From Embleya sp045207785 (lineage in GTDB: Bacteria; Actinomycetota; Actinomycetes; Streptomycetales; Streptomycetaceae), in NCBI RefSeq assembly GCF_045207785.1, contig NZ_CP108776.1, positions 4,464,001-4,528,000 on the forward strand: 64,000 nucleotides of DNA. The letters run 5' to 3'. Of this stretch, positions 25,230 to 36,134 are shown one piece after another. The first letter of the stretch is position 1. Each line of letters begins with the position of its first letter. Position numbers and translations under genes: made by a program. Under the pieces are notes generated by a model, which saw only the letters and a program-made list of their open reading frames with translations, did no database searches and was not told the DNA's origin.

Positions 25230-25274
25230 CTACGGATTCACCTGGATCAGGGCGTGGGTGCCGGTGGTGCGCCA
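25230..25274. repeat. Right copy of the 41-bp direct repeat (3' end of the ARMT1 gene)
   Basis: Bases 25234-25274 repeat 21376-21416 exactly and in the same orientation. Here the sequence is the true 3' end of the ARMT1-family gene, including its TAG stop. The two copies are about 3.86 kb apart. Confidence 0.85.
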
Positions 25275-26396
25275 TGGCTTGGTGGCGGCTTCCAGGGCTG
25301 TCACGGTCGGGGCGGTGAGGCCGACGATTACGTCCGACTTGAGGGTGCGGAGGGCGGCGGCCGGGCCGGGGAAGTGGGCCACTCGGGTGGCGAAGGGGGT
25401 TGTGGGCGGCCACAGCTGGTCGCCCACCAGGCGGCGGTAGTTGAGGTCGCCCTTGAAGATGGTGACGGTTGCCTTCGACAGGTCCCGGCGTAGGTCGGCG
25501 GGCATCGCGCTGTAGGGCAGGGGCGCGCAGTGGAAGGCGTGGGCGCGGATCGCGAGGCGGTCGGTGGTCAGCGCCGACCACACGCGGGTGCCGATGCCGG
25601 CCGCGTGTCCCGGTGCGTCGCGGAGTCGGTGCAGGGCGGCGAGGGCGTCCTGCATGGTGGCGTCGGAGACGAAGTATGGGTACGGCTTGAGGTGCAGCAC
25701 GACCTTGGCGGCCCGCCGGGTGTGCAGCAGGTGGTCCAGGAGGACCAGGTCGGGGATCAGTTCGCGCCCGGCGTTGTCCGCGATCAGGTGTACCTCGGCC
25801 GCCCCATCGGGTGGGAGCAGGGACCACAGGCGGGCGCTGTCGTCCGCGACCAGGTGCGAGTCCGCGCTGTCGGCGCCCGTGGCAGACATCCGGAAGCCCA
25901 GGTCGGCGCGGTTGCCCCAGAGCGCGGCTTGCAGGAGGGCATCGGCCCGGGCATCGTCGGCGGGTCGCTCGACGAGCCCGTCGAGCGCGGCCAGTTCCTC
26001 GTCGACCGTCGCACCCCGCAACTCGGCCCGTTTGAACGGTGCGAAGGGGTCGACCCCCTGCCACGGTCCGGCGTCGAAGTAGCCCGTCGCCGCGAGCAGT
26101 CGGCGGTAGAAGTAGCTCTCCGCCCACAGGAACGGCACGTCGAACCACGAGCGACCGAAGTGGGCGGCGCCCCATGCCCGCCACTCCGCACCATCGTGCG
26201 CCTCCCGCCCGAGCGGCGAGATCACCCCATCGGTGATCTCGCCGAGCAACGCGTCCAGGGCCCGCTGTCGGTCAAGGGGCCACGGGAACGCGCCCCGGAC
26301 CCGCTCGATCAACGTCGGATGGCGCTCCGCGAGTACCGAACGCGCGAACGAGCCCGGCTCGTTGCCCACGATCACCGGTGCGTCGGCCGACGTCAC
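25230..26396 (-). CDS. ARMT1/DUF89-family damage-control phosphatase-like protein
   Basis: A 388-aa member of the DUF89 family, metal-dependent phosphatases that hydrolyse damaged or surplus sugar phosphates and related metabolites; human ARMT1 was first reported as a carboxyl methyltransferase. Characteristic blocks are GNEPGSFARSVLAERHP near the start, WAESYFYRRLL, the metal-binding IADNAGRELIPDLVLLDHLL (about 212-231), HLKPYPYFVSD, and FKGDLNYRRLVGD. GTG 26396 overlaps the permease stop (GTGA), so it is the third gene of a coupled leftward operon with an ABC transporter. Decayed pieces of a second copy lie at 21372-21416 and 22672-22893. Confidence 0.88.
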   Translation of the reverse strand: MTSADAPVIVGNEPGSFARSVLAERHPTLIERVRGAFPWPLDRQRALDALLGEITDGVISPLGREAHDGAEWRAWGAAHFGRSWFDVPFLWAESYFYRRLLAATGYFDAGPWQGVDPFAPFKRAELRGATVDEELAALDGLVERPADDARADALLQAALWGNRADLGFRMSATGADSADSHLVADDSARLWSLLPPDGAAEVHLIADNAGRELIPDLVLLDHLLHTRRAAKVVLHLKPYPYFVSDATMQDALAALHRLRDAPGHAAGIGTRVWSALTTDRLAIRAHAFHCAPLPYSAMPADLRRDLSKATVTIFKGDLNYRRLVGDQLWPPTTPFATRVAHFPGPAAALRTLKSDVIVGLTAPTVTALEAATKPWRTTGTHALIQVNP

Positions 26397-27288
26397 GACA
26401 CGATGTCCTTTCGCCCGAAGTGGCGGAAGGCCAAGGCCAGGAAGATCACCGCGTACGCCACCGACACCGCGGAGCCCTTGATCATGCCGTCCCACTGCGG
26501 GTCGGGCTGGAGCACGTCCACCCACGCGAACTGCCAGTGGGTGGGCAGGTAGTCGCGCCACGAGCCGAGCGCCGTGACCGCGTCCACGATGTTGGAGACC
26601 ACCACCAGGCCGACTGCGCCGCCGACCGCGCCCAACGGGGCGTCGGTCACCGTGGACAGCCAGAACGCGATGCCCATGACCACCAGTTGGGCGACCACCC
26701 CGTACACCACCACGACCGACATCCGGGCGAGCGCCTCGCCCGTGGGCAGCGACGCCCCCACCGGCAGGTCCAACGGCCCCCACCCGAACGCGATCACGCC
26801 CGCGATCAGCGCCATCACAGGCAGCAGCACGAGCGCCAGCACGCTGTAGCCGAGCGCGACCACGAGCTTGACCCGCAGCAGTCGCGCCCGCGGCACCGGC
26901 GCGGCCAGCAGATACCGCAGCGAGGACCAACTCGCCTCGCTGGCAACGGTGTCGCCGCAGAACAGCGCGACCGCGACGACCAGCAAAAAGCCGGTCGAGA
27001 CGAACAGGGTGAACGCGGTGAAGTTGAGCGCGCTCTGGGTCGCGACGTCCACCAGCGTGGGCACCGCGTCGGGCGAGGGATCGCCGCCGATCTTGAACGC
27101 GGCGACCAGGATCCACGGCAGCGCGAGCAGCAGTCCGATCATGAACAGGGTGCGCCGGCGCCGGAACTGACGGACCGTCTCGACCCAGACGGGCAGCGTG
27201 TGCCGGGGTCGGTAGCCGTGCGCGTGCGCCGCCCCCGGGACCGGGTGCGCGCCCTCGTCGATCGGCAGGTCGGGGAGCGTGCGGGTCA

Positions 27289-27289
<1 letters not shown>
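26393..27289 (-). CDS. ABC transporter permease (ABC-2 type)
   Basis: A 298-aa membrane subunit with about six hydrophobic helices (for example FMIGLLLALPWILVAAFK, FTLFVSTGFLLVVAVALF, VVVVYGVVAQLVVMGIAF). The SSLRYLLAAPVPRARLLRVK segment is typical of ABC-2 exporters. Its ATG overlaps the stop of the upstream hydrolase-ATPase gene (TGATG), and its own stop overlaps the ARMT1 start. With the ATPase it forms an exporter of unknown substrate. Confidence 0.88.
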
Positions 27290-30066
<2,777 letters not shown>

Positions 30067-30173
30067 GCGCCGACCCTACGTGGTGCGACCCGGGCCTCCC
30101 CCCGCCAGGCCCCGGCGGGTCCTCGTCACACGACCGGACGCGCCCGACGCATTTGGCCGGGCGGCCTCCGAAG

Positions 30174-30201
30174 GACCTCCGTACAGTCGATCGCGGAGGT
30201 C
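30174..30201 (+). promoter_or_regulatory. Inverted repeat enclosing the lutA ribosome site
   Basis: Perfect arms GACCTCCG (30174-30181) and CGGAGGTC (30194-30201) are separated by 12 bases. The right arm contains the Shine-Dalgarno sequence for GTG 30206. It could be an RNA hairpin that hides the ribosome site or a GntR-type operator. Confidence 0.5.
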
Positions 30202-30205
30202 AATT

Positions 30206-31021
30206 GTGCGCCTTGCCCTGTTCGTCACGTGCGTCAACGACACGCTCTTTCCGGAGACCGGCAAGTCCGTGGTCCGTGTGCTGCGGCGCCTCGGGCACGA
30301 GGTGGAGTTCCCGTACGGCCAGGTGTGCTGCGGGCAGATGCACTTCGACGCGGGCCACCGGCGCGACACGGTTCCGCTCGTGCGCTCCTTCGTGGAGACC
30401 TTCGAGCCGTACGACGCGGTGATCACCCCGTCCGGATCGTGCACCGCGATGGTGCGCGAGCACCACGCGACGGTGGCCCGCCAGGCGGGCGGCGCGCTCG
30501 TGGACGGCGTCGCGCGCACGTCCCCGAAGGTGTACGAACTGAGCGAGTTCCTGGTCGATGTGCTCGGGGTGACCGACGTCGGCGCCTCCTTCCCGCACAG
30601 CGTCGCCTACCACCCCTCGTGCCACTCGCTGCGGCGGCTGCGCGTGGGCGACCGGCCGATCCGACTGCTGCGGGCCGTGCGCGGACTGGCCCTGATGGAC
30701 CTTCCGCACGCGGACGAGTGCTGCGGGTTCGGCGGTACGTTCGCGGTCGGCAACGCCGAGACGTCGGTGGCGATGGGCGACGACAAGGTGGCCGCGGCGC
30801 TCGAGGCCGGCGCGCAGGTGCTGTGCGCGGTGGACAACTCGTGCCTGACCCACGTCGGCGGCCTGATCTCGCGTCATCGGGCCGGCATCCGGGTCCTGCA
30901 CCTGGCGGACATCCTCGCTAGCACCGGCGCGCTGCCGGACGTACCGCCGTTCGGTCCGGCCCTCGCGGCGGAGCCGGCATCGGCGTCCGAGCCGGTTCCG
31001 GGACCGGAGGCGACGCGATGA
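30206..31021 (+). CDS. lutA: Lactate utilisation protein A (Fe-S/CCG-domain subunit)
   Basis: A 271-aa subunit of the LutABC iron-sulfur complex that oxidises L-lactate to pyruvate. Two CCG domains bind the cofactor: YGQVCCGQMHFDAG (about 36-49) and DECCGFGGTFAVGN (about 175-188), with conserved SCTAMV and SCHSLRRL cysteines. GTG 30206 has CGGAGGT 5 bases upstream. The C-terminal 25 residues are Ala/Pro-rich and variable. The stop overlaps the lutB start (ATGA). Confidence 0.93.
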   Translation: MRLALFVTCVNDTLFPETGKSVVRVLRRLGHEVEFPYGQVCCGQMHFDAGHRRDTVPLVRSFVETFEPYDAVITPSGSCTAMVREHHATVARQAGGALVDGVARTSPKVYELSEFLVDVLGVTDVGASFPHSVAYHPSCHSLRRLRVGDRPIRLLRAVRGLALMDLPHADECCGFGGTFAVGNAETSVAMGDDKVAAALEAGAQVLCAVDNSCLTHVGGLISRHRAGIRVLHLADILASTGALPDVPPFGPALAAEPASASEPVPGPEATR

Positions 31022-32514
31022 CCCCGCCCGTGCGCAGGGAACCCACGTTCGTCGGGTGGCCGCCGTTCCCCGAGGCCGCGCACGAGGAACTGGCGAACGG
31101 CACCCGGCGGGCCACCGTGCGCAGGGCCGTCCACACCGCGCGGGCGGCGCGCGAGGCGGCGGTCGAGGAGCTCGCCGACTGGGAGGCGCTGCGCCGGGCG
31201 GGCGAGGCGATCAAGGACGACGTGCTGGCACGGCTGCCCGACCACCTCGAACGCCTGGAGGCGTCGGTGCGGGCCGCCGGCGGCACCGTGCACTGGGCCC
31301 GCGACGCGGCCGAGGCGAACGCGATCGTGGTCGGGATCGCGCGCGCCGAGGGTGTCGACGAGGTGGTCAAGGTCAAGTCGACGACCACCGAGGAGATCGG
31401 GCTGAACAACGCGCTCGCGGACGCGGGCATCCACGCCTGGGAGACCGATCTCGCGCAGTTCGTCGTGCAACTGGGCGACGACCTGCCCTCGCACCTCGTG
31501 GCCCCCGCGATCCACCGCGACCGCGCGGAGATCCGGGAGATCTTCCTCCGCGAGATGGGCCGGGTCGGCCGCGCCGCGCCGCGGGACCTGGGCGACGAAC
31601 CGGCCGCGCTGGTCGCCGCAGCGCGCCTGCACCTGCGGGAGAAGTTCCTGCGGGCGCGGGTCGCGGTCTCCGGCGGCAACTTCGCGATCGCCGACACCGG
31701 CACGGTGTGCGTGGTCGAGTCCGAGGGCAACGGGCGGATGTGCCTGACCCTGCCCGAGACGCTGATCACCGTCCTGGGCGTGGAGAAGCTGCTCCCCACG
31801 TGGGGCGATCTGGAGGTCTTCCTCCAGTTGTTGCCGCGCAGCTCGATCGGGGAGCGGATGAACCCGTGCACGTCGATGTGGACGGGGGTCACGCCCGGCG
31901 ACGGCCCGCGGGAGTTCCACCTGATCCTGCTCGACAACGGCCGCTCCGACGTGCTGTCCGACCCGGTGGGCCGGCAGGCGCTGCGCTGCATCCGGTGTTC
32001 GGCCTGCCTGAACGTGTGCCCGGTGTACGAGCGCACCGGCGGGCACGCGTACGGCTCGGTGTACCCGGGCCCGATCGGCGCGATCCTCACCCCGCAGCTG
32101 CGCGGGATCGCGGGGCATTCGGTGGACGCGCAGACCGCGTCGCTGCCGTTCGCGTCGTCGCTGTGCGGCGCGTGCTTCGACGCGTGTCCGGTGCGGATCG
32201 ACATCCCCGAGGTGCTCGTGCACCTTCGCGCACAGGCCGTGGACGGCGGGCACGGACCGCGCGACCGGGCCGAGGAGGCCGGCATGAAGGCCCTTCGGTG
32301 GACCTTCGAGAAGCCGTGGCGGATCGGCCTCGGGCAGCACGTGGCCGGGCTCGGCGCGCGGCTCGCGAAGGACGGGGTGGTCGGGCGGATCCCGCTGCCC
32401 GGGCGGCTCACCGGTCCGCTCGGCGCGTGGTTCGTCGACCGGGACGCGCCCGCGCCGCCACCGGAGTCCTTCCGGACCTGGTTCAAGCGCACCGACGGCG
32501 GACTGGAGGAATGA
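31018..32514 (+). CDS. lutB: Lactate utilisation protein B (ferredoxin-type)
   Basis: A 498-aa subunit of the lactate oxidation complex. The N-terminal 330 residues are the LUD domain (VVKVKSTTTEEIGLN, ETDLAQFVVQLGDD, VSGGNFAIADTGTVCVVE). Then come two 4Fe-4S clusters, CIRCSACLNVCPVYE (about 322-336) and CGACFDACPVRIDIPE (about 380-395). The length is normal. It overlaps lutA and lutC by 4 bases at each end, so the three are one translationally coupled operon. Confidence 0.95.
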   Translation: MTPPVRREPTFVGWPPFPEAAHEELANGTRRATVRRAVHTARAAREAAVEELADWEALRRAGEAIKDDVLARLPDHLERLEASVRAAGGTVHWARDAAEANAIVVGIARAEGVDEVVKVKSTTTEEIGLNNALADAGIHAWETDLAQFVVQLGDDLPSHLVAPAIHRDRAEIREIFLREMGRVGRAAPRDLGDEPAALVAAARLHLREKFLRARVAVSGGNFAIADTGTVCVVESEGNGRMCLTLPETLITVLGVEKLLPTWGDLEVFLQLLPRSSIGERMNPCTSMWTGVTPGDGPREFHLILLDNGRSDVLSDPVGRQALRCIRCSACLNVCPVYERTGGHAYGSVYPGPIGAILTPQLRGIAGHSVDAQTASLPFASSLCGACFDACPVRIDIPEVLVHLRAQAVDGGHGPRDRAEEAGMKALRWTFEKPWRIGLGQHVAGLGARLAKDGVVGRIPLPGRLTGPLGAWFVDRDAPAPPPESFRTWFKRTDGGLEE

Positions 32515-33167
32515 CGGTGGAGCAGCCGCTGCGATACGAGGCCGACCGAGAGGCCCGCACGGCGATCCTGGACCGGTTGCGCACGGCCCTGGACGACCGC
32601 CCCAAGCCGCCGCCGGTCCGGCGGTCCTACCGGCGCACCCGCCCGACGGGCCTGGACGTGGTCGGGCGGTTCGCCGAGCGCGTCGCCGACCACGGGGCCA
32701 CCGTGCTGCGCGTGAACGACCCCCGCGACCTGCTGCCGGCCGCGAGCGAGCTGCTGCGCGGGGCCGGCGTCAGCCGACTCGCGGTGCCCGGCGGGAGTCG
32801 GCCGGCGTGGCTCGCCCGGCTCGGCATCGAACTGGTCGTGGACGTGCCCCCGCTGACCCGCGACGAGATCGAGGAGATCGGGGCGGTGGCCACCGAATGC
32901 GCGCTGGCGATCGCCGAGACCGGCACGATCGTCCTGGACACCGGCCCGGGCCAGGGCCGCCGGGTGCTCACCCTGCTGCCGGACCACCACCTGTGCGTGG
33001 TGCGCGCGGACCGGATCGTGGCCTCCGTCCCGGAAGCGATCGCCCGCCTGGACCCCCGCCGTCCGCAGACCTGGATCTCCGGTCCGTCGGCGACCCGGGC
33101 CATCGAACCGGAGCGCGTGGCGGGCGTACACGGGCCGCGCACGCTACACGTCCTGATCATCGGGTAG
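32511..33167 (+). CDS. lutC: Lactate utilisation protein C
   Basis: A 218-aa LUD-domain subunit completing LutABC. Conserved text includes ATECALAIAETGTIVLDTG, VLTLLPDHHLCVV and the final WISGPSATRAIEPERV with GVHGPRTLHVLI. ATG 32511 overlaps the lutB stop. The open frame extends far upstream but only as antisense-like text. Confidence 0.93.
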   Translation: MTVEQPLRYEADREARTAILDRLRTALDDRPKPPPVRRSYRRTRPTGLDVVGRFAERVADHGATVLRVNDPRDLLPAASELLRGAGVSRLAVPGGSRPAWLARLGIELVVDVPPLTRDEIEEIGAVATECALAIAETGTIVLDTGPGQGRRVLTLLPDHHLCVVRADRIVASVPEAIARLDPRRPQTWISGPSATRAIEPERVAGVHGPRTLHVLIIG

Positions 33168-33265
33168 GACCCGGGTGGCCGCCGGGCCCGGTCCGGGGCC
33201 CACCAGGAACAGGCCGGGCCGGAGGGCCGTTGAGGCGTGGGAAAGCTTTCTAGGAGGCCACAGCA

Positions 33266-34681
33266 ATGTCCGAGGCAGCGAAGTCCGAGCCGGCGACCGG
33301 CGAATTCCGGATCGAGCACGACTCCATGGGCGAGGTACGCGTGCCCGCCGGCGCGAAGTGGCGGGCGCAGACCCAGCGCGCCGTGGAGAACTTCCCGATC
33401 TCGGGACAGCGGCTCGAACCGGCGCACGTCGAGGCGCTCGCCCGGATCAAGGGCGCGGCGGCCCGGGTCAACGCCGAACTGGGCGTGCTGGACAAGGACA
33501 TAGCGGAGGCGATCGAGCAGGTCGCGGCCGAGATCGTGACCGGCCGGTACGCCGACCAGTTCCCGGTGGACGTGTTCCAGACCGGCTCGGGCACCTCCTC
33601 GAACATGAACATGAACGAGGTCGTGGCCACGCTCGCCACCGAGCGGCTCGGCCGGGACGTGCACCCCAACGACCATGTCAACGCCTCCCAGTCGTCCAAC
33701 GACGTCTTTCCCTCCTCGATCCACATCGCCGCGGCCGTCGCCGTCACGCACCAGCTGATCCCCTCGCTCGACCACCTCGCGTCGAGCCTGGAGTCGAAGG
33801 CGGGCGAGTTCGCCGACGTAGTCAAGTCCGGGCGCACGCACCTGATGGACGCGACGCCGGTGACCCTCGGTCAGGAGTTCGGCGGCTACGCGGCGCAAGT
33901 GCGCTACGGCGTCGAGCGGTTGCAGGCGACCCTGCCGCGCGTGGTCGAACTGCCGCTGGGCGGCACGGCCGTGGGCACCGGCATCAACACGCCGCCGGGC
34001 TTCTCGGCCCGGGTGATCGCGGAGGTGGCGGCCGAGACCGGTCTGCCGTTCACCGAGGCGCGCGACCACTTCGAGGCGCAGGGCGCGCGGGACGGCCTGG
34101 TCGAGCTGTCCGGCCAGCTGCGCACGATCGCGGTCGGGCTCAACAAGATCGTCAACGATCTGCGGTGGATGGGTTCGGGGCCGCGCACGGGCCTCGCCGA
34201 GATCCGCCTGCCGGACCTCCAGCCGGGCAGCTCGATCATGCCCGGCAAGGTCAATCCGGTGGTTCCGGAGGCGGTCGGCCAGGTCGTCGCGCAGGTCATC
34301 GGCAACGACGCCGCGGTGGCCTTCGGCGGCGCGGCGGGCAACTTCGAGCTCAACGTGATGCTGCCGGTGATCGCCCGCAACCTGCTCGAATCGATCCGGC
34401 TGCTCGCCAACGTGACGCGCGTGCTGGCCGACCGCACGATCGCCGGCATCGAGGCCGACGTCGAGCGGATGCGCGAGTACGCCGAGTCCTCCCCGTCGGT
34501 GGTCACCCCGCTGAACCGTTTCCTGGGCTACGAGGAGGCCGCGAAGATCGCCAAGCAGTCGCTCGCGGAGCGCAAGACCATCCGGCAGGTCGTGCTGGAG
34601 CGCGGGCACGTGGAGGCGGGCCGGCTGACCGAGGCCGAACTCGACGCCGCGCTCGACGTACTCGGGATGACCCGCCCGTAG
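33266..34681 (+). CDS. fumC: Fumarate hydratase class II
   Basis: A 471-aa TCA-cycle enzyme interconverting fumarate and malate, of the aspartase/fumarase superfamily. Landmarks are DSMGEVRVPAGAKW at the start, TGSGTSSNMNMNEV, HPNDHVNASQSSNDVFPSSI, GRTHLMDATPVTLGQE, and the catalytic loop GSSIMPGKVNPVVPE (about residues 322-336). GGAGG precedes ATG 33266. A second, unrelated class I (Fe-S) fumarase lies at 43679. This oxygen-stable enzyme can cover for it under oxidative stress. Confidence 0.97.
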   Translation: MSEAAKSEPATGEFRIEHDSMGEVRVPAGAKWRAQTQRAVENFPISGQRLEPAHVEALARIKGAAARVNAELGVLDKDIAEAIEQVAAEIVTGRYADQFPVDVFQTGSGTSSNMNMNEVVATLATERLGRDVHPNDHVNASQSSNDVFPSSIHIAAAVAVTHQLIPSLDHLASSLESKAGEFADVVKSGRTHLMDATPVTLGQEFGGYAAQVRYGVERLQATLPRVVELPLGGTAVGTGINTPPGFSARVIAEVAAETGLPFTEARDHFEAQGARDGLVELSGQLRTIAVGLNKIVNDLRWMGSGPRTGLAEIRLPDLQPGSSIMPGKVNPVVPEAVGQVVAQVIGNDAAVAFGGAAGNFELNVMLPVIARNLLESIRLLANVTRVLADRTIAGIEADVERMREYAESSPSVVTPLNRFLGYEEAAKIAKQSLAERKTIRQVVLERGHVEAGRLTEAELDAALDVLGMTRP

Positions 34682-34716
34682 CGCGCGGCGCGCAATGTTC
34701 CACCCGTCATGACCCA

Positions 34717-34749
34717 CCCGTAACATGACACACGGTCAGGTGTTACGGG
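34717..34749. promoter_or_regulatory. Inverted repeat between fumC and the DUF402 gene
   Basis: Perfect 9-bp arms CCCGTAACA (34717-34725) and TGTTACGGG (34741-34749) are separated by 15 bases and end 19 bases before the DUF402 start. The position suits an operator or leader hairpin better than a terminator. Confidence 0.45.
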
Positions 34750-34768
34750 CAATGGGTAAACCAAGTTC

Positions 34769-35455
34769 ATGTCCAACATCCTGCGTATGCACGAGCACTT
34801 CGAAGATCCTCGGTCCGCGCCCGGCACCTGGTCTCCCGGAGACCAGGTGCTCTGGCGCTATCTGCGCGGCGATCAGGTCCTGGACTGCCGTCCGGTGACC
34901 GTCGTGCGCGACGACCCCGACCAGCTCGCGGTATGGCTCGCCGGGGGCACCTCCCGGGTCAAGCCGATGCTCCCCGACGGATCGGATATCCGAACCGCGC
35001 CCATCGAGCGCAGATTCCGGCTCGGCCGCGTCCCCTCCGTCGTCGAGTGGCACGGTACGGGCGTACTGATGCTGGCCCGCCCCGGTGAACCCTGGTCGGT
35101 CTGGCTGTTCTGGCAGCTCGACTGGCGGTTCTCCGGCTGGTACGTCAACCTCGAACGCCCGCGCACCCGGTGGTCCGGCGGGGTGGACACCGAGGACCAC
35201 GTCCTGGACGTGTGGGTCACCCCGGACCGCCGCTGGGAGTACAAGGACGAGGACGAACTCGCCGCGTCCCGCGAGGCCGACCGGCTCACCGACGAGCAGG
35301 TCGAGGCGATCGAGGAGGAGGGCCGGCAGGCGGTCGAGGCGGTCGAGGCGTGGGGCGCGCCCTTCGACCAGGGCTGGGAGCACTGGCGTCCCGACCCGGC
35401 CTGGCCACTGCCGCAACTGCCCGACGACTGGGCGGACAACGCACGGATCGCCTAG
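34769..35455 (+). CDS. DUF402-domain protein
   Basis: A 228-aa protein with the DUF402 domain at about residues 55-180 (PSVVEWHGTGVLMLARPGEP, WFWQLDWRFSGWYVNLERP-like segment, then TEDHVLDVWVTPDRRWEYKDEDEL). The fold is related to nucleoside di/triphosphatase-like proteins (FomD, YtgB/Ntdp), which hydrolyse nucleotides or phosphonate intermediates with acidic residues and metal. Streptomyces genomes carry several; the substrate is unknown here. No good ribosome site precedes ATG 34769 or ATG 34787, so translation may be leaderless. A strong UUCG-loop terminator follows. Confidence 0.85.
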   Translation: MSNILRMHEHFEDPRSAPGTWSPGDQVLWRYLRGDQVLDCRPVTVVRDDPDQLAVWLAGGTSRVKPMLPDGSDIRTAPIERRFRLGRVPSVVEWHGTGVLMLARPGEPWSVWLFWQLDWRFSGWYVNLERPRTRWSGGVDTEDHVLDVWVTPDRRWEYKDEDELAASREADRLTDEQVEAIEEEGRQAVEAVEAWGAPFDQGWEHWRPDPAWPLPQLPDDWADNARIA

Positions 35456-35506
35456 CCGTATTCACCCGTGACCCGCGAACGCTTCCGTCACGGCGCCGCC
35501 GTCCAG

Positions 35507-35544
35507 CACACCTCGGGCCCGACTTCGGTCGGGCCCGAGGTGTG
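35507..35544 (+). terminator. Terminator with TTCG tetraloop
   Basis: A perfect 17-bp stem (35507-35523 with 35528-35544) capped by TTCG, 51 bases after the DUF402 stop. It is the cleanest terminator in the window. Confidence 0.9.
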
Positions 35545-35621
35545 TCCGGGACGGTTCGCGTCCGCGTGCAACCCTTTCGCCCGTCGGCCGCTCTGAGTGG
35601 GGTGACAACGAGGGAGCGGGG

Positions 35622-36125
35622 ATGCCGACAACCGGACAACGGGATTTCGAGGAGTACGCGAGAGCGCGCCAGCACCAGCTCTATCGGACCGCGTACCTGC
35701 TCTGCGGTGACGCCGACCGGGCACAGGATCTCGCCCAGACCACGCTCGCCAAGCTGTTCCAGCACTGGAAGCGGGCGAGCCGGGCGGAAAACCTGGACGC
35801 GTACGCGAAGACCGTGCTCAGCCGCACGTTCCTGAGCGAGCAGCGCAGCCGCCGCCGGCAGCACCAGGCGTACGAACTCGCGGACGGGACGGCGGCGTTC
35901 GCTCACCGAACCGATCTGCGCCTGACCCTGCTCGCCGCGCTCGCGACGCTGCCGCCCAAACCGCGCGTGATGGTCATCCTGCGCTACTGGGAGGACCTGA
36001 GCGTGGAGAGCGTCGCCGCGCTCCTGCGGTGCAGCACGGGCAACGTCAAGAGCCAGTGCGCCCGCTCGATGGCCAAGCTCCGGGTCGAACTCGGAGACCT
36101 CCACCTGTACGCCACCGAAAGCTGA
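35622..36125 (+). CDS. ECF sigma factor, SigE-like family
   Basis: A 167-aa extracytoplasmic-function sigma factor. Region 2 is RTAYLLCGDADRAQDLAQTT with KLFQHWKRA (about 20-50). Region 4 is LPPKPRVMVILRYWEDLSVE with VAALLRCSTGNVKSQCARSM (about 110-155). The short linker and FEEYARARQHQLYRTAYLLC start match the SigE-family ECFs abundant in actinomycetes. The next gene, 9 bases downstream, is a membrane-anchored protein that may act as its anti-sigma factor. Confidence 0.92.
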   Translation: MPTTGQRDFEEYARARQHQLYRTAYLLCGDADRAQDLAQTTLAKLFQHWKRASRAENLDAYAKTVLSRTFLSEQRSRRRQHQAYELADGTAAFAHRTDLRLTLLAALATLPPKPRVMVILRYWEDLSVESVAALLRCSTGNVKSQCARSMAKLRVELGDLHLYATES

Positions 36126-36134
36126 GGGATCGTC

